Below are positions 8,709 through 15,940 of a stretch of 64,000 nt of DNA, piece by piece; the first letter of the stretch is position 1, and every line of letters starts with the position of its first letter. The position numbers were made by a program, and so were the translations under genes. The DNA comes from JACCTH01 sp035253825. Its GTDB lineage: Bacteria; Actinomycetota; Acidimicrobiia; Spongiisociales; ZC4RG35. The notes beneath the pieces were generated by a model. That model was given only the letters and a program-made list of their open reading frames with translations, was not told the DNA's origin and did no database searches. The stretch covers positions 43,757 to 107,756 of the forward strand of contig DATFBM010000034.1 in NCBI GenBank assembly GCA_035253825.1. The letters run 5' to 3'.

Positions 8709-9443
8709 TCAGAAGGCAAGCGCTGAAAGCGGTCGAGCGGATTCGGCCATCTCCCGGACCAGGGATCGATTCACACCTGAGCGCAAAAAGAGCTCGTATC
8801 GATAGGTTTCCGAGAACCAGATCAGGGTTACCCCGAGGTTGTCGACCAGCTCCCAGGCCGGACGTTCTCGCACCGTACTCACTGCACACTGGGCCTGGCG
8901 ATCGATGTAGCGCGCACAGCTGGTGTCCGCCTGCCCCGAGGAGATCGCCGCCAGGCCCTCGGGATCGTTCACCACGGTCAACACCGCTTGCTGGCCGACA
9001 GACCGCGAGCGCGTATAGGGCTCGACCGACCAGAGCCCGAACGCGGCCACCTGGTCGGTGGCGAGAGTCAGTCGAGAGAGGTCGTACACGAGCTGGCTCG
9101 TGATGTATCGCACCTCCGGGGGAACCTGGCTGGGAAACTCGATCCCCGGCAACGCGGCCGCGATCTCAGCCGGGGTCGCCTGGACGAAAGGATCGCTTGA
9201 CCGAGCCCTGGTGTAGACGCCGGCGATGATCTCTGCCGGAGTCGTCCCGCCCACCGGTGCCAAGTCGCCGTTGAACCACTCGGTCCGGTGCACCGAGGCC
9301 AGGGACGGACCATCGGAAGCGGTGGTCTCGGTGGTCGCGAGGGTGGGCTCGCGGATCCAGTCCGAGGATCGTCCCCCCACGCCCGAGAGCGGCGCTCCGC
9401 CACAGGCGGTCACGAGCAGGAGGAGGGCAAGGGGGCGGCGCAT
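8709..9443 (-). CDS. predicted lipoprotein of unknown function
   Basis: From the ATG at 9443 the protein begins MRRPLALLLLVTACGG, a short signal sequence ending in a lipobox with the lipidated Cys at about residue 14. An upstream ATG at 9461 would add six residues. The mature part is about 230 residues, with Cys residues in DTSCARYIDRQAQCAV that may form a disulfide. No enzymatic motif is recognised. It should be anchored on the outer face of the membrane. The ABC exporter starts 3 bp after its stop, so a joint role at the envelope is possible but unproven. Confidence 0.75.
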   Translation of the reverse strand: MRRPLALLLLVTACGGAPLSGVGGRSSDWIREPTLATTETTASDGPSLASVHRTEWFNGDLAPVGGTTPAEIIAGVYTRARSSDPFVQATPAEIAAALPGIEFPSQVPPEVRYITSQLVYDLSRLTLATDQVAAFGLWSVEPYTRSRSVGQQAVLTVVNDPEGLAAISSGQADTSCARYIDRQAQCAVSTVRERPAWELVDNLGVTLIWFSETYRYELFLRSGVNRSLVREMAESARPLSALAF

Positions 9444-9520
9444 ACCTGACAATTTTGCCATCGAAGTGGTGGTTTCTCGATGACCCGTTGAGTTAGTGCC
9501 CGCTTCCTAACATCGCCGTG

Positions 9521-10642
9521 ATGCCCCGGTACCTGGTGATCAACGGACCTCATCTCGACCGCCTGGGCACCAGATCGCCCGAGATCTATGGGTCGACCAC
9601 TCTCGACGAGCTGGGGCGGGACCTCTCCCAATTCGCCGCCCGGCTCTCAATCGAGGTCAGCATGTTCCAGTCCAACCTCGAGGCAGAGCTGCTCGAAGCG
9701 CTTGCCGGGGCCGAGAGAGCCTTCGACGGAATCGTCCTCAATCCCGGTGCTCTGACCCACTACTCGCGCACTTTGGGCGACGCCGTGGCCGCCATCTCTA
9801 TACCTGTTGTGGAGGTTCACATCAGCAACATTCTCGAGCGGGAGAGCTGGCGCCGGCACTCCGTGATCGAGGGAGTGCAGCGAATCTACGGACGCGGAAT
9901 CCACGGCTACCGGTGGGCCCTCCGCCACTTGTTGAACCGCAGCGCCGCCCCCCGCGAGCGGCTCCCCTACGGTCGGCTGCCCGACCAGGTGGGCGATCTC
10001 CGGATGGTCAAGGGAGCTTCACAATTGGTCACCTTGCTCCACGGGGGACTGTGGCGTCATGAGTGGACGGCCGACACCACCGAGTCCCTGGCCACCGACC
10101 TCTGGCGAAGAGGCATTGCCACCTTCAACCTCGAGTACCGCCGCCTCGGGCTCGGCGGGGGGTGGCCAGAGAGTTTCGCCGACGTAGCCGCCGCTGTTCG
10201 CAAAATCCCTGAATTGACTGGCTTTTCAGCCGATCAAGTGGTGCTCTTGGGACATTCGGCGGGGGCCACGATGGCCCTCTGGACCCAGCATCAGGGGTTG
10301 ACGATCGCCCTTGCCCCCTTTTGCGACCTGGTCTCGGCTCGGGCTCAGGGAGTGGCCGGGGACACTTTCATGCGACTTCTCCCTGACCCCCTTCCGGGCC
10401 CCTCCGAGTACTCGCCCGCCCATCGCCTGCCCCGTGCGGGCCGGGCGGTGGTGATCGCCAGCCCCTTCGATCGCCTGGTCCCGATCGATCCGATTCGAGC
10501 CTATGCCTCCTCGGCCCGACGGCACCAGACGGCCATCGAGCTTCTCGAATCTGAGGATCGGCACTTCGACATGCTGGAACCCTCAAGTGCTAGTTGGGGG
10601 TTAGCAATTGACGTTCTTGGAGCGCGAAAAGCCGCCGTATAG
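9521..10642 (+). CDS. fusion: type II 3-dehydroquinase-like domain plus alpha/beta hydrolase
   Basis: One uninterrupted frame of 373 residues (ATG at 9521, directly after an alternative GTG at 9518). Residues 1 to about 143 follow AroQ, type II 3-dehydroquinate dehydratase of the shikimate pathway. The active-site Arg (R18), Tyr (Y23), Asn (N74), His (H80), Glu/His pair (VEVH, H100) and Arg (R111) are all present. The loop that is GPNL in AroQ reads GPHL here, so the conserved active-site Asn is a His. Residues from about 170 form an alpha/beta hydrolase: oxyanion region LLHGGLWRHEW, nucleophile elbow GHSAG (S246), acid D317 in SPFDRLVP, and H348 in DRHFDML. Stand-alone AroQ is about 145 residues, so this is a true fusion. 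The activity of the first domain is uncertain. Confidence 0.85.
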   Translation: MPRYLVINGPHLDRLGTRSPEIYGSTTLDELGRDLSQFAARLSIEVSMFQSNLEAELLEALAGAERAFDGIVLNPGALTHYSRTLGDAVAAISIPVVEVHISNILERESWRRHSVIEGVQRIYGRGIHGYRWALRHLLNRSAAPRERLPYGRLPDQVGDLRMVKGASQLVTLLHGGLWRHEWTADTTESLATDLWRRGIATFNLEYRRLGLGGGWPESFADVAAAVRKIPELTGFSADQVVLLGHSAGATMALWTQHQGLTIALAPFCDLVSARAQGVAGDTFMRLLPDPLPGPSEYSPAHRLPRAGRAVVIASPFDRLVPIDPIRAYASSARRHQTAIELLESEDRHFDMLEPSSASWGLAIDVLGARKAAV

Positions 10643-10687
10643 CGGTTTGCCCACTTCTTTTGGGCCTGCTTATTTTCAACAGCAATC

Positions 10688-10712
10688 GGACAAGCTGTTG
10701 GCTGGCTTGTCC
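10688..10712 (+). promoter_or_regulatory. hairpin in the leader of the lysozyme-like gene
   Basis: A perfect 7-bp inverted repeat, GGACAAG at 10688-10694 and CTTGTCC at 10706-10712, lies 11 bases before the ATG at 10724. No U-tract follows, so it is not a terminator. It could sit in the 5' leader and affect translation; function unknown. Confidence 0.3.
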
Positions 10713-10723
10713 GGGGCGGAGTC

Positions 10724-11290
10724 ATGAGTTTCCATCGGTTCGTGTACGTGGCCGGGTGGTCGGCGGTGATCCTTCTTGCCATCGCCGGCTTTGCCGCGTT
10801 CAACGCCGGGACGCCGCCGTTGACCCCCTCGACGACCCGTGGCCAAATCATCTGGGGTGAAGCGGCCGGTGCGGTTTCTGCCCAGGGTTGGCTCGCCATG
10901 GCGGGAACCAAGGCCGCCGCTCCCGAAGTGGCCGCCCCTCCGACCACCGCGCCGGCGGTTACCGCCCGATCCACTACTTCCCTCGAGCTCAACACCGGAT
11001 GGCTCGACTCGGTCGCTTTGCGAAGTCTCATCGAGGCCAACTTCGCCTCGAGCGATGTCAATAAGGCAGTTCGGCTGGCTTGGTGCCTATCCCGATTCGA
11101 TGTCGACCTGGTCAATCCCGACTTGGGTTTGTTGGGGTTGTTTCAGATCGCCCCCTCGGATTGGAATGCAACCACCGAAGCAATGGGGTTCGGCACCGGG
11201 GCCGATCCTTTCGACCCCGCATTGAACGTGGCCGTTGCCGCTCACATCGTCTATCAGGGTTCGGGCTGGGGCTACTGGAGCTGCTCCTAG
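10724..11290 (+). CDS. membrane-anchored lysozyme-like (transglycosylase-fold) protein lacking the catalytic Glu
   Basis: 188 residues: an N-terminal membrane helix (residues 8-26), an Ala/Pro/Thr-rich linker (about 60-85), then a compact C-terminal domain. That domain follows the pattern of small actinobacterial SLT/lysozyme-like proteins: AVRLAWCLSRFD, then GLLGLFQIAPSDW and a closing AAHIVYQGSGWGYWSCS. In active relatives the first motif reads C-E-S, the Glu being the catalytic acid; here residue 122 is Leu. The fold signature is clear but the catalytic residue is absent, so it may bind peptidoglycan without cutting it. It shares the CTAG stop palindrome with the convergent dnaE2. Confidence 0.65.
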   Translation: MSFHRFVYVAGWSAVILLAIAGFAAFNAGTPPLTPSTTRGQIIWGEAAGAVSAQGWLAMAGTKAAAPEVAAPPTTAPAVTARSTTSLELNTGWLDSVALRSLIEANFASSDVNKAVRLAWCLSRFDVDLVNPDLGLLGLFQIAPSDWNATTEAMGFGTGADPFDPALNVAVAAHIVYQGSGWGYWSCS

Positions 11291-14200
11291 CGGAAGTCCC
11301 GCGACTTCAAGGTCGTCACCCCCAAAGGTCGAAAGCTCTGAGCAACCAGGTTGGTGACACCGTCGCGATACTCCAGACGGCCTCCGATAACCATCGCCGG
11401 GCGTTTGCGAGCCACTTCGCGATTACGGGTCCACACCTCAGGGAGCACCACCACGTTCAACATCCCGGTTTCGTCTTCCAGATTGAAGAAAACAACCCCC
11501 ATCGCTGTACCGGGATGCTGGCGATGGGTTATCACCCCACCCACTTCGGCGAGCTTGCCGTTGCGTCTCAACTCCAGAGCTTCCATCACCGTCAAACAGC
11601 CTTCTTCTCGAAGCTGGGAGCGTATGAACTGAATCGGATGAGTCAGCGAGACTCCTGTCGACCAAAGATCGGCTCGATGTTCTTCTTCGGCATCCATGGC
11701 CAAGAGGGAAGGCGACTCGGTACCGGGTGAGAGCGGGAGGCGACCAGGATCGATCTCGGACAGGGGACCAGCCGCCCAAAGCCCTTGCCGGCGCTCGATC
11801 CCGAGATCGGCCAGAGCATCGCTGGCGGCCAGCCCCTCGAGGGCTGAGACGGACAAACCGGTGCGAAACGCCAGGTCCTCGGGATTGGCAAAGCCACCGC
11901 CGATCTGGCGGGCTGCCTCGATCCGGTCGATCTCCTTCGTGCCCAGATTGCGGACGTATCTGAGGCCAAGGCGGACTGCCACCGCCGGGCGAAGGGGATC
12001 AGAGAGCGCTCCTCTTCCCCGCCTCCACGACACCCCGTAATAGGTGGCGAGGTCGTCGGGATCGGCCTCCCAAGCTTCGATGGTGCAGTCGTGATAAGAA
12101 CGATTGACGCACGGTGACAGTGTCTCCACGCCGTGGCGGCGGGCATCCTGGACGAGGCTATTGGGGCTATAGAAGCCCATCGGTTGGGCATTGAGCAGCC
12201 CGGCCAGGGTCTCAGCAGGCCAGTGATATTTCAACCAGGCCGACATGTAGACGATGTAGGCAAAGCTGACCGAATGGCTCTCGGGAAAGCCGAAGTGGGC
12301 GAACCCCTGCAATTTTTCCCAGATCTCTTCGGCAGCCTCGCCGACCACGCCCCTTCCTGCCATCCCCAGAAACACTTCCTCTCGAAGCTTTTCCATCGCT
12401 TGCTCGGACCGCTTATGGGTCATCGCCTGGCGAAGCCGATCCGACTGATTGCCATCGAAACCGGCGCACACCCGCGCCAGTTCCATCAGTTGCTCTTGGA
12501 AAATCGGAACCCCGAGAGTCTTCTCGAGGATCGGCTTGGTGAGGGGATGTGGAAAGCGAATCGGCTCCTCGCCGCTACGACGGCGGAGATAGGGATGAAC
12601 CGATTGCCCTTGGATCGGTCCCGGGCGAATCAACGCCACCTCGACCGCCAGGTCATAGAAGGTGGTGGGCTTCATGCGTGGCAGAGTCGCCATCTGCGCC
12701 CTTGACTCCACCTGGAAAAGACCAACCGTGTCGGCCTTGGTCAACATCTCGTAGATAGCTGGTTCTTGCTCGATCGTGGCGAGGTCGATTTCGATGCCGT
12801 GAGTCTCTTTGATCAGGTCGGCGGTGAGGTGGAGAGCATTGAGCATCCCCAGCCCGAGCAGGTCGAATTTGACGATGCCAATTGCCGCGCAGTCATCCTT
12901 GTCCCATTGCAGGACCGAGCGTCCTTCCATTCGTCCCCATTCGAGCGGCACCACCTGAGAGAGAGGACGATCGGCGATGACCATCCCTCCGGAATGAATC
13001 CCGAGATGACGCGGAAATCCGTCCAGCCGCCAGCAGACGTCATATAGCAATTCGGCCGTCAGCCCCGGTGGCAAGGGTGTGTCATCACGGATGGCCGCCG
13101 CGTCATGGCTGTCGACGAACTTGGAGAGGCCGTCGACCTGGGCCGGGGTGAACCCCAAAGCCTTGCCGACGTCACGCAGCACCGACCGGGCCCGGTAGGT
13201 GATGACGTTGGCAACCATCGCCGCCCGTTCCCGGCCATATCGGCGGTAGCAGTACTGGATCACCTCTTCCCTTCGATCGGCTTCAAGATCCAAGTCGATG
13301 TCGGGAGGACGACCCCGCTCTTCGGAGAGAAAGCGCTCGAATGGCAAGCCCAGCCGGATCGGATCCACTCGGGTCAGACCCAGACACCGACAGACAGCCG
13401 AATCGGCGCCCGAGCCTCTGATCTGACACATGATGTCTTGACCCCGGGCGAATTTGACGATGTCCCAGACCACCAGGAAATACCCGGCGAACCCGAGGCG
13501 CTCGATGATGCCCAGTTCGTGCTCGAGCCGCCGGCGGGCCGTGAGATCGATCGATCCTTGACCGGGGTAGACCTCCCGGGCTCCTTCCCAGGTGAGGTGC
13601 CGGAGGTAGTCCATCTCGGAACGGAAATGACCCGGCATCGGAAAGTCGGGCAGCCTCGGGGCAACCAGTTTCAGATCGAAGGTGAGTCGTTCGGCCAAAC
13701 GCACCGCGGCCGAGATGGATCCCGGATATCTATCGAAGCGTCGCCCCATTTCCTCGGGACTCTTGAGATAACGCTCGTCGGTGGCAGGGCGAAATCCATC
13801 GGCCTGATCGAGCGACCGACGTCCGCCGACCGCCGCCAGCACCTCGGATAGGTCGGCATCCTGGCGGCGGTGGTAGTGGACGTTGTTGGTGGCGACCACA
13901 CCCAGGTTGAGCCGGCCCGCTACTTCCCAGATCAGGTCGTTGCGAGCATCGTCTTCCGGCATCCCGTGATGCCACATCTCCAGATAGAAACGGCGACCGA
14001 ACAACTCTCGCAAGCGAATGGCTGCACTCATCGTTCCAGCCAGGTCCCCCTTCGCCGCCGCCCCGGCCACTGCGCCCTTCCGACAACCGCTCAAGGCAAC
14101 GATCTCGGGGATAGCCGCAGCGGTCCGTGCCAGGTCATCCCAGAGGTAGACCGGTCGGTCCTTCTCCCCCCGGAACTGGGCAGTGGAGACCAACTGGGAT

Positions 14201-14616
14201 AGGGCCCGGTAGCCGGCTGGGGAACCGGCGAGGAGAAGAAGGTGATCTGTCGGTTCCTTCTCGACCGGCTTGGTCCCATGCATCCGCTTGGTCCGCCCCC
14301 GCCTTCTTGAGATGTCAGATTTCAGACTTGAGACTTCAGATCGATCTCTTTCTTCAGCACGAGGGAGTGGATCTGATATCTGATGTCTGATATCTGATGT
14401 CTTGCTGATTCCTATCTCGGTGCCGTATACCGCCGGCAGCCCTGCCCCCGCCGCGGCAGTGGAGAACCGCACCGCACCGTAAAACCCGTTGTGATCGGTT
14501 ACGGCCAGCGCTCGATAGCCGAGGTCGACCGCCTCGGCGACGAGGTCTTCGGGGTGCGACGCCCCGTCGAGGAAGGAAAAGTTGGTGTGGCAGTGGAGTT
14601 CGGCGTAATCGAACAT
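11287..14616 (-). CDS. dnaE2: error-prone DNA polymerase III alpha subunit DnaE2
   Basis: 1109 residues. The N-terminal PHP domain starts at once (AELHCHTNFSFLDGAS, TDHNGFYGAVRF). The polymerase catalytic aspartates are in RPPDIDLDLEADRREEV. Later come the helix-hairpin-helix region and a C-terminal OB-fold (GKLAEVGGVITHRQHPGT). Its length and details match DnaE2, the SOS-induced translesion polymerase, not the replicative DnaE1. It acts with ImuB and ImuA', encoded at 23.3-25.4 kb. A LexA-type box covers its start codon. Within the PHP domain, residues about 71-105 are encoded by an imperfect inverted-repeat insertion that keeps the frame (listed separately). The end overlaps the convergent lysozyme-like gene. 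Confidence 0.95.
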   Translation of the reverse strand: MFDYAELHCHTNFSFLDGASHPEDLVAEAVDLGYRALAVTDHNGFYGAVRFSTAAAGAGLPAVYGTEIGISKTSDIRHQISDPLPRAEERDRSEVSSLKSDISRRRGRTKRMHGTKPVEKEPTDHLLLLAGSPAGYRALSQLVSTAQFRGEKDRPVYLWDDLARTAAAIPEIVALSGCRKGAVAGAAAKGDLAGTMSAAIRLRELFGRRFYLEMWHHGMPEDDARNDLIWEVAGRLNLGVVATNNVHYHRRQDADLSEVLAAVGGRRSLDQADGFRPATDERYLKSPEEMGRRFDRYPGSISAAVRLAERLTFDLKLVAPRLPDFPMPGHFRSEMDYLRHLTWEGAREVYPGQGSIDLTARRRLEHELGIIERLGFAGYFLVVWDIVKFARGQDIMCQIRGSGADSAVCRCLGLTRVDPIRLGLPFERFLSEERGRPPDIDLDLEADRREEVIQYCYRRYGRERAAMVANVITYRARSVLRDVGKALGFTPAQVDGLSKFVDSHDAAAIRDDTPLPPGLTAELLYDVCWRLDGFPRHLGIHSGGMVIADRPLSQVVPLEWGRMEGRSVLQWDKDDCAAIGIVKFDLLGLGMLNALHLTADLIKETHGIEIDLATIEQEPAIYEMLTKADTVGLFQVESRAQMATLPRMKPTTFYDLAVEVALIRPGPIQGQSVHPYLRRRSGEEPIRFPHPLTKPILEKTLGVPIFQEQLMELARVCAGFDGNQSDRLRQAMTHKRSEQAMEKLREEVFLGMAGRGVVGEAAEEIWEKLQGFAHFGFPESHSVSFAYIVYMSAWLKYHWPAETLAGLLNAQPMGFYSPNSLVQDARRHGVETLSPCVNRSYHDCTIEAWEADPDDLATYYGVSWRRGRGALSDPLRPAVAVRLGLRYVRNLGTKEIDRIEAARQIGGGFANPEDLAFRTGLSVSALEGLAASDALADLGIERRQGLWAAGPLSEIDPGRLPLSPGTESPSLLAMDAEEEHRADLWSTGVSLTHPIQFIRSQLREEGCLTVMEALELRRNGKLAEVGGVITHRQHPGTAMGVVFFNLEDETGMLNVVVLPEVWTRNREVARKRPAMVIGGRLEYRDGVTNLVAQSFRPLGVTTLKSRDFR
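14311..14401. repeat. 91-bp imperfect inverted-repeat element inserted inside dnaE2
   Basis: The arm at 14311-14342 and the reverse complement of the arm at 14370-14401 match at 25 of 32 positions, with a 27-bp centre. Both arms are built from short GATATCTGA/GATGTCTGA-like units, unlike the surrounding coding sequence. On the minus strand the element is translated as SDIRHQISD and SSLKSDIS, joined by a charged linker, in frame with DnaE2. It looks like a small palindromic repeat element that has been tolerated in a surface loop of the PHP domain. Confidence 0.75.
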
Positions 14617-14624
14617 CAGTTCGA
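14609..14624 (-). promoter_or_regulatory. LexA (SOS) box covering the dnaE2 start codon
   Basis: TCGAACATCAGTTCGA is a perfect TCGAAC-N4-GTTCGA dyad, the actinobacterial/Gram-positive LexA consensus type (CGAACnnnnGTTCG). The dnaE2 ATG (14616-14614 on the minus strand) lies inside the spacer and left half. LexA bound here would block transcription at the very start of the gene, suggesting a very short or leaderless transcript. The box explains damage induction of dnaE2. Confidence 0.85.
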
Positions 14625-14689
14625 GAATATAGACAAAGTTTGAAGATGGACGCGAAAGACAAGAGACATCTCGTTCGTTTCGCCGGTCG

Positions 14690-14717
14690 AGGTCTTTGGT
14701 CTTTGGTCTTTAGTCTT
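14690..14717. repeat. tandem GTCTTTG heptamer repeat between dnaE2 and dodecin
   Basis: Three to four head-to-tail copies of GTCTTTG (the last ones drift to GTCTTTA and GTCTTC) end six bases before the dodecin ATG. An inverted sense of the same word (AAAGAC) occurs about 40 bp upstream, near 14656. The tract is low-complexity and unlike its surroundings; no promoter could be separated from it. Confidence 0.6.
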
Positions 14718-14722
14718 CGGGC

Positions 14723-14944
14723 ATGACCATCGAAAAGACCGTTCGCCTCTCGGGGGGGTCGTCTGATTCCATCGAAGATGCGATCCGAACCGTCCTGGCC
14801 CGGGCAGCGGTGACGATCCGTGACATCAGCCGCTTCCAGGTGGTACAGGTCTCGGGTCAGGTCGACTCGGCCGGAGTGCCCACCGATTTCGCAGTCACTC
14901 TCGACATAACCTTTCAGGTGAGGGAGTCCCTTGGTCGTGAGTGA
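14723..14944 (+). CDS. dodecin family protein
   Basis: A 73-residue protein of the size and layout of dodecin, the dodecameric flavin store: first strand KTVRLSGGSSDSIEDAI, a helix with VLARAAVTIRDI, then two more strands (FQVVQVSGQVD, FAVTLDITFQVRES). Bacterial dodecins usually have a Trp just before the Phe of the second strand (…W-F-E-V), which stacks on the isoalloxazine ring; here it is Arg (R37). Flavin binding may therefore be weak or replaced by another ligand. The MBL-fold gene follows after 12 bp and may be co-transcribed. Confidence 0.85.
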   Translation: MTIEKTVRLSGGSSDSIEDAIRTVLARAAVTIRDISRFQVVQVSGQVDSAGVPTDFAVTLDITFQVRESLGRE

Positions 14945-14956
14945 GCAGTGCCGTGA

Positions 14957-15940
14957 ATGAGCTCAGTGAATGATTGGGCCCGGCCTCTCGGCCAGGGAAT
15001 CTCCCAGATCACGCTTCCGTTGCCCTTTGCCAGCCCGAGGACCATCAACGCCTACCTGATCGAATCGAGCGACGGACTCGCTCTCATCGATTGCGGTGTT
15101 GATACTGCCGAGAGCCGCAACGTGCTCTTCGGCGGTCTCGCCGACCTGGGCTACAACCCCGCCTCGATCGACACCCTGATCGTCTCCCACCTCCACCCTG
15201 ACCACGTGGGGATGGCCCCCCGCCTCGTCGAGCAGTTCGGTATGCGAGTGGTAATGCACGAGCGAGCCGCCAAGGTCGTCGATCGGTACAACGACACTCC
15301 TGGATTCGTGGAGCGGATTCGAATCCTGGCTCGACGCCACGGAGTCCCCGCCGATGCATATGACGCCTTTGTCGATGTCGGCCCGAGACCGGATTGGATG
15401 CCACTCCTAGCCCTCCCGGACCTCACTGTGGATGAAGGTGACTCAATTGCGATCGGCAGCAACCGTCCACTTCAGGTCATTTTCACGCCCGGCCACGAGC
15501 CCACCCATATCTGTCTCCGTGACTCCCGCACCGGAGTCCTCTTCGCCGGCGACCACATCCTTCCTCGCATCACCCCCTTTGTCGGATACGACGAGGACTT
15601 TCCCGACGTGCTCGGGGAGTTTCTCGAATCGCTTCGCAAGATCGAGGCGCTTCGAATCACCACCACCTATCCGGCCCATGGCGACATCGTTTCCCATGGA
15701 TCGGCCCGGGCCGAGCAGATCCTTCTTCATCACCAGCGCCGCCTGGCAGGGATGCGCGAGGTCGTCGCTCCGCTCGGTTCGAGCGCATGGCAGGTGATGG
15801 AACAGGTCTTCCGGCCCAATCTGGCGGCTATGGATCAGCGTCTCGCCCTGCGGGAGACCATCGCCCATCTCGAACATCTTCAGCTCACCGGGGCCCTTCA
15901 GCACAGTGACGATCCCGACACCATTCGCTACAGGCGCTAG
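14957..15940 (+). CDS. MBL-fold metallo-hydrolase
   Basis: 327 residues. The metallo-beta-lactamase fold ligands are present: HLHPDH (H78, H80, D82, H83), a third-motif His in TPGHEPTH, the bridging Asp in FAGDHILP, and the last His in YPAHGDIV. That set supports a dinuclear metal site. The C-terminal 80 residues form a helical extension (HHQRRLAGMREVV... to the end), similar to glyoxalase II-like/LACTB2-type relatives. Substrate unknown; a thioester or lactone is typical for this subgroup. Shares a CTAG stop palindrome with the convergent ABC gene. Confidence 0.85.
   Translation: MSSVNDWARPLGQGISQITLPLPFASPRTINAYLIESSDGLALIDCGVDTAESRNVLFGGLADLGYNPASIDTLIVSHLHPDHVGMAPRLVEQFGMRVVMHERAAKVVDRYNDTPGFVERIRILARRHGVPADAYDAFVDVGPRPDWMPLLALPDLTVDEGDSIAIGSNRPLQVIFTPGHEPTHICLRDSRTGVLFAGDHILPRITPFVGYDEDFPDVLGEFLESLRKIEALRITTTYPAHGDIVSHGSARAEQILLHHQRRLAGMREVVAPLGSSAWQVMEQVFRPNLAAMDQRLALRETIAHLEHLQLTGALQHSDDPDTIRYRR

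Noticed and set aside
14295..14405. CRISPR-like short repeats in dnaE2
   Set aside because: The units are in inverted, not direct, order, differ from each other, have no spacers of even length, and are inside a coding frame.
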